Source: Dendrophyllia cribrosa
Taxonomy: Eukaryota; Cnidaria; Anthozoa; Scleractinia; Dendrophylliidae
Assembly: GCA_024195265.1 (NCBI GenBank)
Contig: JAJLRJ010000011.1
Span: 25,730,292-25,794,291, forward strand
Length of the DNA: 64,000 nucleotides
Direction: 5' to 3'
Made by a program: the position numbers and the translations under genes. Shown here in pieces: positions 23,630 to 37,032 of this stretch; within the stretch, counting starts at the first letter, position 1; each line of letters begins with the position of its first letter. The notes below the pieces were generated by a model. It was not told the DNA's origin and did not search any database. It was given only the letters and a program-made list of their open reading frames with translations.

Positions 23630-25390
23630 TTTTCAATTGCTAATTTGATTTGTTCTCGGGATTCCGTATCCGAAGCGCCAAAAAAAAAAACGTGATTGCA
23701 TTCTTCAATATTCAATTTCAATGAAAATTTACTGAACATTTTCGAAAAAAAAGCGAAAAAAAATGGAGAAATCGCGCGGAAATGACTCTAAACGAAAAAG
23801 TTTTCAGAAATAAAAAATTCTCCGTCATGTTTTATTTTCATTATATGTTAACCTAGCTACTGTCCAAATTTGAGGAAAATCGAACAAATTCCCTCTGAGT
23901 TGTAGCCGCTTTAAAGTGTCCTCTAGAAGCCAAAAATTCACTTTGATAAAAACATTGCTTAAAAAAATTTCGAGTGTCATAAATAAACTTCTGGACATAA
24001 CGTCATGCCGTCATTTCTCCGTCAGTTTTTACTCTTTTTAGTATTTTTTTTTTAATTTGGATGAAAGACCATTCTGAAACCTTTAATTTAAGGCAGGGGT
24101 AAACATGAATTTGAATGAAATTTTTAAGAGGTTTAAAGAAGGGATGGAAGAAAGAAAATAATTTTTGGAACACCAACAGACAGTTGATACCCACACAAGA
24201 GTACCCCAGGTTGCTAGTGGACTAACTTGGTGTCCTCCTATTAATTATTAACTACAAATTCTATTTTTAAAACTTCACCAAATCTTCAATATTTCTTAGT
24301 TCTCTTAATTTTACAAATCCTTTAAGAAAATTTATTTCCTCCCTAAACATACCCAAAAATCACCCAAAAATTTACACAACACCCCATAACATAGATTCAT
24401 GAGATGAGCAGAGAGTTTTTGGATTGCTTGAAACGTGAACGAGATATTTCCATTAAAGCCATGTCAAGTGGCGGAAAATGGCGTTCATGTTTACCCCCCG
24501 CCTTAACCACCGCCTTAACCCCCCCTCCCCAAAAAAACAAAAACAAAAAAAACCCACTGAATTTCGAGAAGATGGTCGATCTGAAGGTACTCTGCAACTT
24601 TAATGCTAGTCGAATTTTGTCAACAATTGCGACGTTATCTGTTCTTCTACAGCTCTATATGTGGAAATTACAACAGCTTTATGACCTATTCTTTTGAATA
24701 CTGGAGGAGACAACAAAAATAGAACATTACATCTGTCGAGTGAGTGCATACAAGTAACTCTTCCAACGCTCCCATTTCCGGTTCTTTTTCGTTATTTCCG
24801 GTTTTAATATCATTCGCCCCAGTCTTACCCGACCGTCAGATCACGTCTTCCACTATTCGCGCTATTTTGAAAAAATCGGCTGGTGGTTGCTTTGCGTTTT
24901 GTACCGGTTGTTTTCAACGTTCAGCCTTCTACAAAGCGGCTCTACATCATACAGAAGATGAGTTAAACTTGGGAATTAAGTGAGTGGATTTCCTTCGAGA
25001 GTTACCAGACAAGAAAGACGTATTCAATCTTCAGTTCTATCGGACGCCGCGGTGAAATTTCGCACCTTTGGTTGGAATGATTTTGAGGGCATGCTACATG
25101 GATATTTTACATCGATTTGGAAACGTAACACGACGATATTTCAAGCCAAGAAGCAGAGAAATGTCTTTAATGGCCAACTGGCGAAATAATTAACTTTGGA
25201 GGTCATTATAAGACATTGATCGATTCGTTTCATTCTTTCAAGTAAAAAGAATCGAAACATAAGCTTACGTACTCAAATGTTTCCGGAATATTAAATTTCT
25301 CACGAACTCGGGATCAGTTTACGGCAAGCTTGTTCGTCATTCACTTTTAGTAGACGCAATTCTTCTTTCTCATATCGTAAAGTATAGTTT
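23630..25390. other. Upstream region of EXTL3
   Basis: No supported exon. 24490-24550 is a C-rich then A-rich stretch. 24740-25390 is the likely promoter and 5' UTR zone for the ATG at 25391, but I see no clear TATA box or initiator and the transcription start cannot be placed. Short open frames here start at non-ATG or have no family resemblance. Confidence 0.4.
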
Positions 25391-28300
25391 ATGTCATCTT
25401 GGAAGAAGAGATTTTTTGGCATAATGCATATATTAATATATAAACTCAAAGACTCGTCGCTCGGGCGACTAGTTGTCTTTCTCCTGGTATTTGCGCTTAT
25501 CGTACCACTAATTACACATTATTATTTAGGGAAACAAACTGTTCCTTCTGAAAGAACTGCAATCGATCACTTTAAAACAAGATCGAAGTTAGACAGACCC
25601 GCTGGCAAAGTGGATTCGTTATTGGACAACATCGATGATTTGAAATATCAAGTTGATGAACTTCAGAGAATTAAATTGTCCCTGACGAATGAGTTAAGAG
25701 AGTTGGAAGGCAAAAAGAACGGTCTTCTGAAAGATATTTCTACTTTCGCTAAAAAAGCAGATGGATCGCGAATTCAAGCTGAACATTATCATTCAGATGT
25801 GGTCCGCGCACAAAGGGAACTTGAACTAATTAAACTTGCCAAAAAGCGAGCTAATGACTGTCCGCAATTACCACATTTAAAATTGCCCCAAAAACTTATG
25901 GTGCCTTCTCTGAATGAAGAAATTCCTCTCCCAAATCAGAGGACTTCCTCAAACTGCCAATTACACAACTGTTTTGATTTTTCGAGATGTTCATTTAGTT
26001 CAGGGTACCCTGTGTTTGTGTATGAGCATCCCCTTGGCCATCGCACATTCAACTCCAATACAGTGGTTATTTGGCAGTTGCTGAAGGAGATGTTCTATTT
26101 TACTTCAGAAGCTGAGAAAGCCTGCCTGTATGTGGTTGTCATTGGATTGACGGAAGAAAATGAGCAACAAAAAAGCAACTCTGAACTTGAATCTGATTTG
26201 CACTCGCTTCCCTACTGGGGAGGGAATGGCAGAAATCACTTGATTCTACACTTAAAAATACAAAAGCACTCTTCTAGTTTTTCATTTTTGGATATTAACA
26301 AAGGACTTGCCTTAATTGCTCAATCAACATTCCCTGAGCGTGCAAGTTATCGTGATGGCTTTGATATTGTATTGCCGCCTTCAAATGGACCAACAAATGG
26401 AGGAGTTTGGAATCTTGCTTCCCCACAGCTGCCAGCAAGAAGAAAATACTTGTTGAGTTTTCAAGCCGCACATGCTACTCAACTCACTGAAACAATGGCC
26501 ACTCTACGTGATCAACTAAATGAGCTTTCCCTTGAGGCTAGTGATGTCTTTGTAGAGTTATATTTATCGACAAAGTCTGAAGTGTCAAACTCAAAGGAAA
26601 GAGATGAATGGTTGCTATGGGGATGGCATGAAAACAGAACAAAAGTTCTTAAACGATCCACATTTACTTTAATACCAGGCTCAAATGGCGAAAGCTCCAG
26701 CTGGGAGTCTAGTCATGTTCGCCTCCTGGAAGCATTACAATGCGGTGCTATACCAGTAATATTGTCTAGCAGAACAGTACTTCCTTTTACTGACATGATT
26801 GACTGGCCCAAGGCTGCAATTATCCTTTCACCAGCTCGTCTGCCAGAATTAAATGTTTTACTCCGAACAATAACAAATGAAGATATACTTCAATTACGTT
26901 GGCAGGGTAGATTCCTTTGGGAAACATACCTCTCGACAACTAATGCCATTTTAAAAACAGTGTTAGCCACTGTAAGGACGCGACTGTCAATTCCCGCTTA
27001 CCATGTACCTTCCTCTCCGACACCATCAGTCTTTGGGGGTTCTAGGCCACCATCGACCAGTTCGCCGGACCCAGATGCGGTGATTGGGCTTCCACAAGAA
27101 TCTCCAACCTTTATTAGAAATTTGACATCAACTGTTGTGGATACACATAATTTATGGAATTCCCCACCAGGTTCTTTCCAAATGTACCCAAGTTCGCCAT
27201 TTGATCCTGTATTACCTTCATCAGCACCTTTTAAGAACTCCAGCAAAGGGTTTGAACTGATCGGAGATGGTGCAGGTGGGGCTGGGGTAGAGTTCGGCAA
27301 AGCTTTGGGTGGGAATTACCCAGTGGAACAATTCACCATTGTCATCTTGACGTATCAGCGAGAACTGGTACTCATGGAATCAATTCAGCGACTTGTGGGA
27401 TTACAGTACCTCAATAAAGTTGTGGTTGTTTGGAACAGTCCCGAGCCGCCATCCTTGTCCCTTAGATGGCCAGATATTGGAGTGCCTATTCATGTAAGTT
27501 GGGCATTTTTAATTATTAGCCCCTATGGGGAAGTGGTCAATTTATAGATTAATACTTCATATTCAACATACACTGTAGCATCTTAGACAGGGCCTCTGAT
27601 ATTACGCTATAAAAAAGTGGAAATTATGCGATTTTTTCATGGCAAATTATGCGATAAGCAAGGACTATTATGCGGAAAATTATGCAAATTATGCGATTTT
27701 TTCTGGAACTTTTTTATGCATGTTTTACTAGGTTTCAGAAGAAGAAAACGAAAATACCTGTTTTAAAACGGTGCTCGCTATCTTTGTGGGACATTTTGTA
27801 GCTTTTAGCTACAGCTGTATGAAGGAACATCCAAAACGAACGACAGAATCCAAGAAAAGAGTCTGTAAACGAGCGGCCATCTTGGTTAACCTTAGTAACC
27901 AGGCTAAATAAAACATGTGAACGAATGCAGTTTCGATCGAAAGTGGCGACGGTTTGTTTATTTGATACAGGATAATTCAATAGAGAAAAAACAAATTTTA
28001 GCTTAAATTTCTTAACTAAAGCGATAGTGTATCGTGTGGTTTGTTCACATTATGTGATTTTGTGTGATTTTTTACGAATTATGCGATTTTTCATGAATTA
28101 TGCGATCGTATGCGATTTGAGGCCGATTATGCGAAATCGCACCATCACGTAATATCACAGGCCCTGCTTAGATTACAAATATCCACCAAAACTAGTGCAA
28201 GTATGACATGTTATTACACTCTTTTGAGTGCAGACGAGGGAAAATTTTGTTCAGTAGAGTGATGAAATACTCCACAATTCAAGTATTTTGGTAGCTTACA

Positions 28301-31300
28301 TGTACATGTATGTTACCGTTTTGAATGAGGAGGAGGCCTAACTGTTAAATATATTCCCAGCACCGACAATGTACATGTATACAATGTACAGTAGTATGTT
28401 GTGTTCCAGTTTGATTTTTGTTTTCCTTTGTCTCTGATTATGATAGGTATGAAATAAAGTTGTTGTTGTTGTTGTTGTTGTTGTTAATGAACCTCAAACA
28501 AAGGAAAATAAAAATTAAACTGGTTTGAAATTTTTTTAAATCAAAGAAAAAATATTTTGAACCACAACATACACATTGTACAGTCAAGTTATAATCGTTA
28601 GTATTATATGGATTATGTTTTTCTTACACATATACCATTGTCAACAGGTGGTGAAAGTGGCAAAGAATAGTTTAAATAACCGCTTCATTCCATACGATGT
28701 TATTGAAACTGATGCTGTTTTTGCTATTGATGACGACGTAGAGATGAGACACGATGAAATACTTTTGGGTTTCAGGTACATGTACATGAATTTTTGTATG
28801 CACGCATGTTGTGTCAGTGTACTGGTATTGCATATAATTATATGTGCAATATATCTTGTACATTGTATGTTATTGAAGTAGCACGAGGTTACAATGTATA
28901 CCCATTTTAATTGGGAAAATATTGAATCAGTTTTTTTTATTGCAAGCTTACAGTATACAAGACCAATATTTTCTCAATATGGAACAAACAGCCAAGTATG
29001 ATAATGAAGGTTTTTCTTACATGTATTTTTAATTAGCTCTCTTAGAAATTTTGTGACAGCATTGATGCAGCACATCTACATGTATAGTATATATTGTCAA
29101 ATGCTAGTTGATGTGCTACATGTTCAAAGACATAAGGTAAGTACATTGCTGTTAAAATTTAAAAACACGATGCATGTGCCAACTTTGTGAGGTGAAGTGG
29201 CTCACAGAAAAAAAGACCCAGTCTTAGTTGACTGTTGCTAAACTTTCACCAGTATACCTGACAAGTCTCACGCATTATGCATGAGTCTCACACATGCAGA
29301 TCGAAAACATCAGATCACGCGCGTACAGGACAATTTCTCACGCCTGACTCACAATTCAGGAAATTTTGGCAAAATTGCACCAGCAATGTTCGGAGATCAT
29401 CTGAACATCTTTGGGAATCAGCTCGGGAAATGTTTGAAAGTTGTCAGAACATCTTTGGAAATGTCCGCAAGTTGTTAAAAATTTTTCGGAAATTCAGGTA
29501 ATATGGCTTCGAAAATCTCACCAATTTGACTGAGGAAAAGTTGGCAGGTATATACATGTACATGTATATACTGTAGGTATGTTGGTAGGTACTTACTGGC
29601 ATATGAGAATGTCACAAAAACCATTTGTTTTGATGAGGTCTTTAAAGTAACATATTATTTTGATTAGTGAAGAAAGATGGTAAACTTTAAGGTTGGTAAT
29701 GAAAATAATTAGTAAAATGTACAGGGATCCAACCTAGTATTAATGTCCAGCTCTCATAGTCTAGTGGTTAGAGCATCTGCCTGGTGTACAGAATAGGTTC
29801 AATTAACCTGCTGGGGACTCATATTTTTTCCTTTGTCCCACGTTCGTGACACGCTGAATTGACATCTTTCTCATAATATAATTATTTTATTTTTATTTCA
29901 TTTTTTTTCGCAGAGTGTGGAGAGAAAACAAAGACCGCATTGTTGGATTTCCTGGACGATTCCACGCATGGGATGCCGAGAATAATCAGTGGCTATATAG
30001 TTCAGAGTATTCATGTGAACTCTCCATGATTCTCACTGGTGCTGCTTTCTATCATAAGGTAATAAAGTGATTATGCCCAACATAAGTCCTTATACTGTGC
30101 AACCTGTACTTTGGGACATCCATTATGGAGACACTTCTCCTGGTCCTGGCTGGAAAAATGCTCAATAATATAATCTAAAAGTTTGTATTATCACCCCTAT
30201 TAAAGGAACACTACGAAGAAAATTTTTGTATTATTTCTTTTCCGCTTTTTTTAATGCAAAATTAATGTATCTAATAGGTTTAGACAGATGCAAACTGCTA
30301 CAAATTAGATTGATATACACACAGCCGAGAAATAGCTGGCCGAAAACCCACGACAATCCTGTAAAATCCGTCCGCCATTACTTCGCCAAAAGGCACGTGT
30401 TGAGTCATTGACATTACAAAATCTTTAGGCCGACTCGATCCAACTCTCAGGGTTCGGTCCCGGTCATTTTTTAATTGAGTAATGGCGGCAAGCAGAATTC
30501 GAAATATAAAGTTAAAATAATGGCACTTCCCGTACGAGTTTTGACTTGAAACTTCGCAAGGTAAGTAGCAAGTACTTATATTTTTAAAATATAAAGAGAA
30601 AAGAAAATGTATATTTTTGATCATAGTGGCACTTTAAAGGAATACTTCTCCTGGCCCTGATGGTGTCGTCTTAATGGAGGTTCCGCTGTTCTACATGTAT
30701 TGTAGTAAAGTCTTGTCCGAGCCTACTTTCCCATCAGGCGGGTACTTACAGTATCTCTTGTTTCCTTAGCATGAACTTAGAACTTAGAATATGTACTCCC
30801 AACTAGTGAGAACTAATACTGGGATGGTGCTTGTGTAGGTGATTTTAAATCAGGTGCTGGATAAATAGTGCAGGTGAAATTAAATGCTATACGGTCTCTT
30901 GAGATGAGTGGGTGGGCTCATACATGTAGTACCGATTTCAGGAAGAGCTAATGTTTGAAAGATCTGTAGGTTTGAAGCAAGAACTGCTTGTTCTGAAAGT
31001 CTGTTCCATTTGCGGATTGATCTAACAAAAGGGGAATAACTGCACGAATGCAAAGACATTAACACATGGTTGTAAGTAGGCAATTTTTATGGCATACAAG
31101 ATCTAGGTGATTGTTTAAAACAAGGGGGAAAAGAGATATTAACCAGCCTGTTTCTGACTTCATAGAACATAAGATACTTGGTGCAATAATCGTCTGTCCT
31201 GAGTGGAGTGACAAGGAGTATTTTCTACTCCCCCCTGAATGGGATGCTACTCTATTGCAGGGTTACCCTCCAGCATGTAATTTGCTGGTACCCATTAATT

Positions 31301-32406
31301 TATACACCTTGGTGGAGAGAGGCACCGTGAGAGAAAAGTGTCTTGCCTAAGAACACAACATGATGACCGTGGCCAGCCCGGCTGGAAGCCAGACAAGAAT
31401 TGAGGGTTTTTCAATAATATTTATAGTTTTTGTCTTTACAGTACTTTGCATATTTGTACTTTTACTGGATGCCTCAAGTCATAAGAGACAAAGTAGATGA
31501 ATACATGAACTGCGAGGATATCGCCATGAATTTTTTGGTTTCCCACTTCACGCGGAAACCTCCTATCAAGGTACATCTAATTGTACATTTACACAGTTGT
31601 TGTATATATATACTAAGTAATGTAGTGAATTGTACCGGTAGTTTACTTTTTGCTATTAAATAATCACACAGGTTTCTTGACAGAGCTTCTAATGGGTTTT
31701 TTATTAAATAAAAAGAACCAATAATAACAATGGACATAATTTACATGTATACAGTGCACTTTTCTTCCTTACATTTGTATAGTGCACTTTCTATATGTGA
31801 TACTCAAAAAATGCGCTTTACAACACTATTCGGGGGACTTTGCCAGACTTCACTGTCCAATTGACTCGATCATCTGAACTGAGGCAGATGTTGAGCACAC
31901 AGCTAACATGATCTTGCTGGTTATTTTAAGGCCCTGGTTTTTGGTCCGACTGGGGTTTGAACTTGTGACCTCCCGCACGGTAGTCCGGCACTTTACCAAC
32001 TGACCTAACCCTAATGGGACAAAGAACGACCGCAAGACGTTAAAAAAAAAGTTTCATTTCATTCTCCTTCCAGAATTCCTGCATTTGTTTCCTAACAATA
32101 AAACAAGGATTCACTGAACCACTTTTGTCTGATTGGAATTGAACCACCCTTCCAGTCCTTTTTAATCACACTGATTTTGTTTTCTACCTTTTCTAGGTGA
32201 CGTCTCGTTGGACATTCTCTTGTCCAAGCTGTCCTGTCTCACTCTGGGAAGATAAAACACATTTTGAGGAGCGGAGCAAGTGCATAAATTTTTTTGTTGA
32301 AGTATATGGGTACATGCCGCTGATGAGGACACAGTTCAGAGCAGATTCTGTCTTGTTTAAAACAAGACTGCCCAGCGATAAGTCCAAATGTTTTAAGTAT
32401 GTATAA
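25391..32406 (+). CDS. EXTL3: Exostosin-like 3 glycosyltransferase (5 exons, complete)
   Basis: Exons: 25391-27493, 28648-28775, 29914-30058, 31442-31570 and 32197-32406 (stop TAA 32404). All junctions keep frame and give about 904 residues, close to human EXTL3 (919). A short basic N-terminus leads into one membrane anchor at about 24-46, fitting a type II Golgi/ER protein. A coiled coil follows at about 75-155, then the cysteine-containing [12 protein letters not shown] segment that opens the exostosin (GT47) domain. QGRFLWETY lies near residue 511. The GT64 domain begins around [11 protein letters not shown]. The metal-binding DDD is at 729-731 ([13 protein letters not shown]), followed by [26 protein letters not shown] and the conserved end [14 protein letters not shown]. 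In animals EXTL3 adds the first GlcNAc to the linkage tetrasaccharide and so starts heparan sulfate chains. The whole N-terminal 701 residues lie in one exon. Nothing looks broken. Confidence 0.95.
27598..28166. mobile_element. hAT-like non-autonomous element, 6-bp TSD
   Basis: 569 bp in intron 1 of EXTL3. The ends CAGGGCCTCTGATATTACG and CGTAATATCACAGGCCCTG are inverse (18 of 19). The target CTTAGA is duplicated at 27592-27597 and 28167-28172. Subterminal ATTATGCGATTTTTT repeats are present near both ends, as expected for transposase-binding sites. No transposase frame is visible. Confidence 0.85.
28390..28575. repeat. Hairpin MITE (TGTTGTG... family), copy 1
   Basis: The inverted arms TTTTTGTTTTCCTTTGTC and GACAAAGGAAAATA-type sequences flank a centre that here holds (GTT)n at 28460-28485. 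Relatives: 32446-32606 (near-perfect, TAGGTTAAAATTATTT arms) and 44676-44846 (diverged). All three lie in introns or flanks. Confidence 0.65.
29059..29913. other. EXTL3 intron 2 tail with repeat copy and tRNA-like sequence
   Basis: 29250-29550 is a truncated, diverged copy of the 3071-4295 element arm. 29750-29820 (+) is a tRNA-like stretch with A box TAGTCTAGTGG and B box GGTTCAATTAA; it does not pair well and is probably a SINE head. Many ACATGTA repeats are scattered here. Confidence 0.5.
30200..30640. repeat. TIR element in EXTL3 intron 3
   Basis: The ends TAAAGGAACACTACGAAGAAA and its imperfect inverse (TGATCATAGTGGCACTTTA) bound about 435 bp. The rest of intron 3 (to 31441) has no supported feature. 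Confidence 0.5.
31920..32010 (-). repeat. tRNA-like SINE head in EXTL3 intron 4
   Basis: Read on the - strand it shows an A box near TCAGTTGGTAAAG and a B box near GGTTTGAACC-like sequence (AAACCCCAGTC region). Loops do not match a working tRNA. Similar heads lie on the - strand at 36816-36902 and 18834-18906. Confidence 0.45.
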
Positions 32407-34020
32407 TGCTTTGTCAGTGTTCTTGCTATCAGGCAAAACTCATTTGCATATGTCGTAGGTTAAAATTATTTTAGGTTAAAATTATTTCAAACTACTGTAG
32501 GTTAATTTGTATTTTCATTTGTCTAATGAATCTGGGACAAAGGAAAATACAAATTAACCTAGTTTGAAATAATTTTAACCTAAAATAATTCTAACCTACA
32601 ACACATACATTGTGTGCTTTAAATGCAAAGGCTTTCACAGAAATATTAAGAGGCACTTGTTAATTTTTTATAATTTACAGGGCAGAACAATACCCTATTG
32701 TTTTTAGCCCTCAGTGACTAGAGCACTGTTTTCATCTTTTTATTTGTGGCCACATGAAACATGGTGAATACTGTAATGTTCCAGTTGTGCATGGTTCCAA
32801 AAACAACACATCTGGGCCAAATTTGAAGCGCCAGAGCATTTCGTTCAAGAGTTACATGTATAGGCAAAGGAATATTAGACAGTTTATAAGTATGGAGTGG
32901 CCATCTTGGTGTACCACAACACCACCATGGTGGCCAGAACTTCAAAGTAATAATTATGCAAAAAATCTCATCACAAAAGATTGGATTCACTATAAATAAC
33001 ATTATATCGGCTAAAAAGCATCTATAATGCGAAAATAACTTTCAACTGATTCAATTTTGTTTATTTTCACAGTTTATCTGAAATACATGTAGTATGACGA
33101 ATTGGGTGACACATTTAAAACCTTTACAAATTCTAAAGCAAAACATTTTTTTTAAACCCAAAACTTTTTAAGGATTGTAACACTCGTATCTACATACCAT
33201 GTTAGAAACAGCTTTGTAGGATGTAAAGTTTAGATTTTTGAATTTTTATGTGGTCATGTGCAAGCGAAGAATAGCCGGGTAAGCATACAACATGTACACA
33301 AGTTAAAGTACATGTACATGTTCAACAGTTTTATTTTTATGAAAAGAAAAGAAAGTTTTCTATTTATTTTACAGAATAAGCACTCAAAATAATGTTACCA
33401 CAGAATTGGTACATGTACATGGTTTACAACCAATCAGAGCGTGCACTGAGTATCTCTCTTATTTTATATAAAAAATAATGCCAATAGACTTTACAAAAGC
33501 TGTCAGTAATTGTATGTTGAGGTTATACATGTATTTTTTATTATTAATAATTATTTTTTTCAATAATCCATGTTTTAAATAATAAGAATTATAGTGTTAA
33601 TTATGCAGGCTTACATGTACTTGTTCAACCACCTTCTCTAGAAGCCCTCTTTTCTTTTAAACTTCTGTTAGTGGATAACCTTGGTATAACCAGGGGCGGA
33701 TTCAGGAAATTTTGAAACAGGATTCTGTAGCAATTGCAGCGAGAGCATAACCTTGCTTCATGCATGGCTGAAAACAACCATTAACATAGCTGTGCTCTAA
33801 GAGTTGCACAGGGATCCCAAAGGGAGTCCAACTATAACATTTAGGTGCAAAAACTCAGCTTTTATTGTTGCCTGCAGACAAAAGCTACTCACCTATGGTA
33901 CCCAGGCACTGCTAGAGCACGGTCCCGTTTAATAAAAAAAATGAAAGACAAAAGGGGGGGGGGGGGGGGCATCACACGCCCTCCCCCCTCCCCCTCCCCC
34001 CTCCCCCTCCCCCCTTACTA
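32407..34020. other. 3' flank of EXTL3
   Basis: It contains the hairpin MITE 32446-32606, scattered ACATGTA repeats, a 16-nt G run (33954-33969) and a C-rich tract. No clear poly-A signal could be assigned to EXTL3. No coding exon was seen. Confidence 0.5.
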
Positions 34021-34386
34021 CAGGGTTCGTGCTACTCCTTGAAGTCCTTGAAAAGCCCTGGAATTTAATTTTAGATTTCAATGGCACTTGAAAAGCCCTT
34101 GAAAAGAAGAATTTTTGCTGAAATTGCTTGAAAATAATGAAAACTCCTTGAATTTTTGTTCGGATGGGAAATAAATTAGGATTGTATTAATTAAACGTAA
34201 TTCAGGGATTGAGCGCAGATTTCAAAATCGGGGACAGATTTTGCAAAACCTGCACTGTTGACCAATGAAAACATTTCGAAACATAGTGCATGACAAAGTA
34301 AACTTGCTTTAAATACTCCTTGAAAACTCAGTTTTAGTCCTTGAATACTCCTTGAATTTTATGCCCAAAAACCAGCACGGACTGTG
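34021..34386. mobile_element. hAT-like non-autonomous element, 6-bp TSD
   Basis: 366 bp beginning CAGGGTTCGTGCT and ending with the imperfect inverse AGCACGGACTGTG (10 of 13). TTACTA is duplicated at 34015-34020 and 34387-34392. Repeats of CTTGAAAAGCCC and CTCCTTGAA crowd both ends. It stands at the edge of a C-rich tract (33970-34014). Confidence 0.8.
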
Positions 34387-34608
34387 TTACTAAATCCACC
34401 TAATGTATGCTAAGTGATCAATTAGGAGAGGTGTCCACTGATAAAAGATTAGTCATGAAGGATTTGGTAGAGAAATAGTTTAAGAGGTTATTTTGTCTTC
34501 AGATCCAAATTTGGATCAAAGAGTCATGGAAACATAAAAAAAGTTGTATATTAATGTTATTTTTTGAGCAACTTCAATTTGATGAAGTAGAAAACTAACT
34601 CCAGCAAA

Positions 34609-35160
34609 GCAGTGTTTGGTCACACTTTAGTATTTCACCCACAGACTCAAAAGTTAGAATCACCTTGTACAATGTATAGCATAATAAACAGAACCACAGG
34701 AAAGTACTTCTCAGTAGCTTTCATTTGAATGGTCACACTTTAGGACTTCATCCACAGACTCAAAAGTTAGAACCACCTTGTACAGCATAATAAACAGAAC
34801 CACAGGAAAGTACTGCTCAGTAGCTTTCATTTGAATGGTCACACTTTAGGATTCTATCCACAGACTCAAAAGTTAGAACCACCTTGTACAGCATAATAAA
34901 CGGTACCACAGGAAAGTACTGCTCAGTAGCTTTCATTTGAATGGTAGCACTGTAGGATTTCACCCACAGACTCAAAAGTTAGAACCACCTTGTACAGCAT
35001 AATAAACAGCACCACAGGAAAGTACTGCTCAGTAGCTTTCGTTTGAATGGTAACACTGTAGGATTTCATTCACAGACTCAAAAGTTAGAACCACCTTGTA
35101 CAGTATAATAAACAGTACCACAGGAAAGTACTGCTCTATAGCTTTCATTTGAATGGTCAT
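34609..35160. repeat. 106-bp minisatellite, reverse orientation
   Basis: Five or so units on the - strand sense (CATTTGAATGGTCACACTTTAGG, CCACAGACTCAAAAGTTAGAA). It is the same family as the arrays at 50325-50945, 52136-52280 and 60425-61110, read in the opposite direction. It lies between EXTL3 and the TIR element at 36726. Confidence 0.85.
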
Positions 35161-36590
35161 ACCTGGAAATGCTTTCTAAGGACGCAAAAAAGGGGCACCT
35201 GGCTGCATTAAATGACTGAAGGTTTTATACTGGCAGTGAAAGTATGAAATAAATAGAGGTTATTCAGCGAAAAGTTGTGCAATACGGCTGAATATTTTAG
35301 GTTCAAGAAAATAAAAACTAACGAGTAAAATTGCCTAGCCGTGGTACACAAATTTTCGCTGAATAAATCGTTTATTATATGACAGTCATCTCATAAACGT
35401 AAGGTTTATAAAGTTTTTTTTTCTAGCTGGCAGTCAGAAGAGTGTGATAACGTGTAATATTTGCACTCGTTTTTGATGCCTATTACATTTTGCACTCTAG
35501 AATGCTACGTCGAATAATAAGCAGCATTATTAAGCCAGAAATCCCTATGCTATTAAAATATTTTAACTAAATCAATCATCGTTTTTTTACGATACTGTTC
35601 ATAACATGCACCATTCATGTATAATATAAATGACATAATAATGAACTGCAAAAATATAAATTATTATTATGAGCATGTTGAGTTATTAATCCTCATGCTA
35701 AGAGATCTAATTGTTTTAAAGTGATAATTACCAGTATACGGTATATAATCATTAAATTATTGTTATATATATAGACTCAGACAGTATAAGAAATACATAT
35801 ATATTATTAGTAAATAATATTATTTTGTTGAGTTTTGCTCTTCTTGTTCTATTTTGGAATATTTTTCTCATTTTTCAATAACATTACATGTACATCGGTG
35901 TCTGTAACTCATGAAGAAATTGTACAAAGAAAATAAATATATTATCTTATTTTGTTGAAATTATAATAAAAAATATTATGTTATCAAACCCTAGTGCATA
36001 CATGTATGTTGTTTATATCATCTTCACTAATTTCGTTTTTAAAGCCCCCTTTGCTGGTCGACAATGGAGTAGGGTGACTATCACGTAAGTGACAGGGCCC
36101 GAGGGGGCGGGGGGTATAAAAATCATGGGGGTATGCTTTTAGGGGTCAATATTTGTAGATTAGTACCGCTAAGGGTGCACAAATCTAAAATGACCAATGT
36201 TGTTATCGCGGTGCCTTTTATTTTATTAAGCCGAAAAATATGACGGCAACTATTTGTCAGCCAACCACTTTTATTGTTTTCTCATTCAAGTTCATGTGTT
36301 GTTTTAGAATCGGTTTGTCTTAGGGGTACAAATCCATATGAGCCACACCCATGAAACGAGATTCTGATTCCTTTTAGGGTGTTTTCGTAAATTTCCGACG
36401 AGCACCCGGTCATTTTTACATGGGAGCCCCCTCGCCAGGTGACAGGGATGCTCGTTGGATATTTGGTCACGGAGAACTCCTGAACGATGTCGGAATCTCG
36501 TACAGTGGGCTTGGCTGCAATTTAGTTTACCCCTAACAAATACCAACACAACAAATTACCAAAGTAACATTTTTGGCAATAGGCCTCTAT
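35161..36590. other. Intergenic AT-rich DNA and an unassigned repeat
   Basis: 35161-36000 is AT-rich without recognisable elements. 36040-36540 looks repeat-derived (AGGGTGTTTTCGTAAATTTCC, CGAGCACCC) but I cannot identify it or its ends. No gene is supported. Confidence 0.4.
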
Positions 36591-37032
36591 CACGCGACGG
36601 CCATGTTGACTCCCTGGAGAATAAAATGCTTTGTTATTGCCCGCCTAACCTCGTTTTCAACTTTTTCACTGCGAGGCTTAGCGGCGTAAATCTTTTGTTT
36701 TCATACAAAATGGCGGGGCGTGATAGTAGAGTCTACCTTCTATAGCTCAGAAGGAGGTCGGACACTTATTGAGAATTATATAACGTAATGTCGACACTTA
36801 GAAGAAAATCTAAAATCCCCACTCAGGATTGAACCTGTGACCTCAGCTAGGCTTAACTTACATAGCCTACCGTACCAGAGTACCACCTAGCTTCTCGGGT
36901 TGTTTGGGCCTAAATTTAACTATATAAACTGCTAACCCCAACCTCAACTTAAAGGGACACTGTCACGAGGGCGCATGCGCGAGTTTTTCGAATCGAAACT
37001 TGAAATTTTCAAGTTGAACCGTCAATTTCAAA

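Noticed and set aside
26998..27300. - strand Pro/Gly-rich frame
   Set aside because: Antisense of EXTL3 exon 1.
33680..33760. Another CAGGGGCGGAT hAT-type end
   Set aside because: No matching right end or target duplication found.
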